Source: Thiotrichaceae bacterium
GTDB lineage: Bacteria; Pseudomonadota; Gammaproteobacteria; Thiotrichales; Thiotrichaceae
Assembly: GCA_027008665.1 (NCBI GenBank)
Contig: JALVEA010000373.1
Location: 1 to 8,066 of the forward strand
Length of the DNA: 8,066 nucleotides
Reading direction: 5' to 3'
The notes under the pieces were generated by a model. It was given only the letters and a program-made list of their open reading frames with translations. It made no database searches and had not been told where the DNA came from. The translations under genes and the position numbers were made by a program. This document shows positions 6,982 to 8,066 of this stretch, piece by piece. Each line of letters begins with the position of its first letter. Within the stretch, counting starts at the first letter, position 1.

Positions 6982-7104
6982 AAGTTTCTTGTACTAGATT
7001 AATAGCCCCGATTGTTTTTAGAAATTGACTGAACGCTCAGCCCTTAGGAAAGAAATAATACCCTATTGAAATTTTCTTCCTTAATATTTACCCGCATCAG
7101 CATG
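6982..7104. other. dxr-rseP intergenic region with an imperfect inverted repeat
   Basis: This non-coding gap holds AGGAAGAAAAT and ATTTCTTTCCT on the minus strand (7081-7071 and 7056-7046). They can pair over 11 positions with one G-U and one mismatch around a 14-base loop. The repeat starts about 24 bases after the dxr stop. No T run follows, so it is a poor intrinsic terminator. The loop side contains TATTAT (7060-7055), a possible -10 box for rseP, but I see no good -35. A short palindrome CTGAGCGTTCAG lies nearby (7029-7040). I saw no convincing sigma-E promoter. Confidence 0.3.
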
Positions 7105-8066
7105 TCATTTGTTTTCATGCCGCCATAAGTTTGCCTGTCGGCGGCTTTCACTATCCTGAATAAGTATTTCATTCAGCGTCTCAGGCGTACCGCTGGTCGT
7201 TTGTTCTAAAGCATACTCGATTAGCGCAGGAATATCAGTAAAGCGTAATTGTCTGTTTAAAAATGCTTCAACTGCAATTTCATTAGCGGCATTCAAAGCA
7301 ATGGTTGCATAACCGCCTGCTTGATGTGCTTCATAGGCCAAGCGTAAACAGGGGAAGCGCTTGTAATCGGGTTGTTCAAAGTTAAGCTGTGCTATGTCAA
7401 ATAAATCCAGCGGTGCAACACCTGATTCTATTCGCATTGGCCAGCCTAATCCATAGGCAATGGGGGTTCGCATATCGGGATTGCCCAATTGCGCTAAGAC
7501 AGAGCCATCATTATAGGCAACCATTGAGTGAATAGTGCTTTGTGGATGGATAACAACCTGAATTTGTTCAGTGCTTAATTGAAATAACCAACAGGCTTCA
7601 ATCACTTCAAGCCCTTTATTCATCATGGTAGCAGAGTCAACAGAGATTTTTTGTCCCATGACCCAATTGGGGTGGGCGACTGCTTGCTCAGGGGTTATAT
7701 GATGCAGTGTATCAATAGCACGGGTTCTAAAAGGGCCACCAGAGGCGGTAAGAAGAATTTGCGTGACACCTTGTAATCCTGAAGCAGGGAGGCACTGAAA
7801 AATTGCATTATGCTCACTATCAATAGGAAGTAGGGTAGCATTATTTTCAGACACAGCATCCATAAAAAGTTTGCCAGACATCACCAGTGATTCTTTATTA
7901 GCGAGTAATACACGCTTACCTGCCTTGGCAGCGGCAAGGTTCGGTAATAAACCTGCTGCACCCACAATAGCCGCCATTACATAATCAACTTGTTCTAGTT
8001 GTACTACGGTTTCAAGTGCCTGACTACCTGATAGCACTTCAATATCAACTGACTGATTTTTTAAAG
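7105..8066 (-). CDS. dxr: Dxr, 1-deoxy-D-xylulose 5-phosphate reductoisomerase (3' part, cut by window edge)
   Basis: Dxr (IspC) converts DXP to 2-C-methyl-D-erythritol 4-phosphate with NADPH and a divalent metal, the committed step of the MEP isoprenoid pathway in the cytoplasm. About 319 residues are visible and the frame stays open to the right edge, so the roughly 80 N-terminal residues with the first part of the NADPH-binding fold are missing. The GTG at 8037-8035 is an internal Val codon (IEVLSGSQAL), not the start. Recognisable stretches are MAAIVGAAGLLP, LLANKESLVMSG, LLPIDSEHNAIFQ (metal-binding Asp and Glu of DSE), SVDSATMMNKGLEVIEA (third metal-binding Glu), IHPQSTIHSMV and GNPDMRTPIAYGL. 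The C-terminal helical domain (ALNAANEIAVEAFL) is complete. It precedes rseP as in the dxr-rseP-bamA order of many gammaproteobacteria. Confidence 0.97.
   Translation of the reverse strand, partial: LKNQSVDIEVLSGSQALETVVQLEQVDYVMAAIVGAAGLLPNLAAAKAGKRVLLANKESLVMSGKLFMDAVSENNATLLPIDSEHNAIFQCLPASGLQGVTQILLTASGGPFRTRAIDTLHHITPEQAVAHPNWVMGQKISVDSATMMNKGLEVIEACWLFQLSTEQIQVVIHPQSTIHSMVAYNDGSVLAQLGNPDMRTPIAYGLGWPMRIESGVAPLDLFDIAQLNFEQPDYKRFPCLRLAYEAHQAGGYATIALNAANEIAVEAFLNRQLRFTDIPALIEYALEQTTSGTPETLNEILIQDSESRRQANLWRHENK

Noticed and set aside
7026..7060. TTGACT followed downstream by AATAAT on the plus strand
   Set aside because: The spacing is about 23 bases, too long for a sigma-70 promoter, and no plus-strand gene follows.
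6982..7104. Possible sigma-E promoter before rseP-bamA
   Set aside because: Such promoters drive this operon in E. coli, but I found no GGAACTT-like -35 with a suitable -10 here.

Overview
The window is a reverse-strand segment of the conserved outer-membrane and isoprenoid biosynthesis cluster of a Gram-negative proteobacterium. Read in transcription order (right to left) it holds dxr (3' part only), rseP, bamA, skp/ompH, lpxD, an Rpn-type PD-(D/E)XK nuclease/putative transposase gene, fabZ and lpxA (5' part only). Apart from the nuclease gene this is the classic dxr-rseP-bamA-skp-lpxD-fabZ-lpxA order of gammaproteobacteria such as Pseudomonas. The DNA is visibly AT-rich. The protein motifs fit a low-GC gammaproteobacterium, but I cannot name a genus from the sequence alone.

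Layout on the minus strand: dxr runs in from the right edge and ends at 7105. A 123-bp gap follows, with an imperfect inverted repeat and a weak -10-like box. rseP (6981-5611) and bamA (5611-3320) overlap by one base (TAATG). A small perfect hairpin sits across the bamA stop. skp (3276-2680) overlaps lpxD (2705-1683) by 26 bases. lpxD overlaps the nuclease gene (1686-904) as ATGA. A 146-bp gap precedes fabZ (757-308), whose stop overlaps the probable TTG start of lpxA (311 to the left edge) as TTGA.

The genes work together on the cell envelope. Dxr makes MEP for isoprenoids, including the undecaprenyl carrier lipid. RseP is an inner-membrane site-2 protease of the envelope-stress pathway. BamA inserts outer-membrane proteins and Skp chaperones them in the periplasm. 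LpxA and LpxD add the acyl chains of lipid A, and FabZ works in the fatty-acid elongation cycle that supplies hydroxyacyl-ACP.

The one unusual element is the Rpn-family gene, which splits the normally adjacent lpxD and fabZ and is joined to lpxD by a stop/start overlap. I saw no inverted-repeat ends of an insertion sequence around it. I found no CRISPR array, tRNA, rRNA or complete mobile element, and no clear evidence of a wholly new system.
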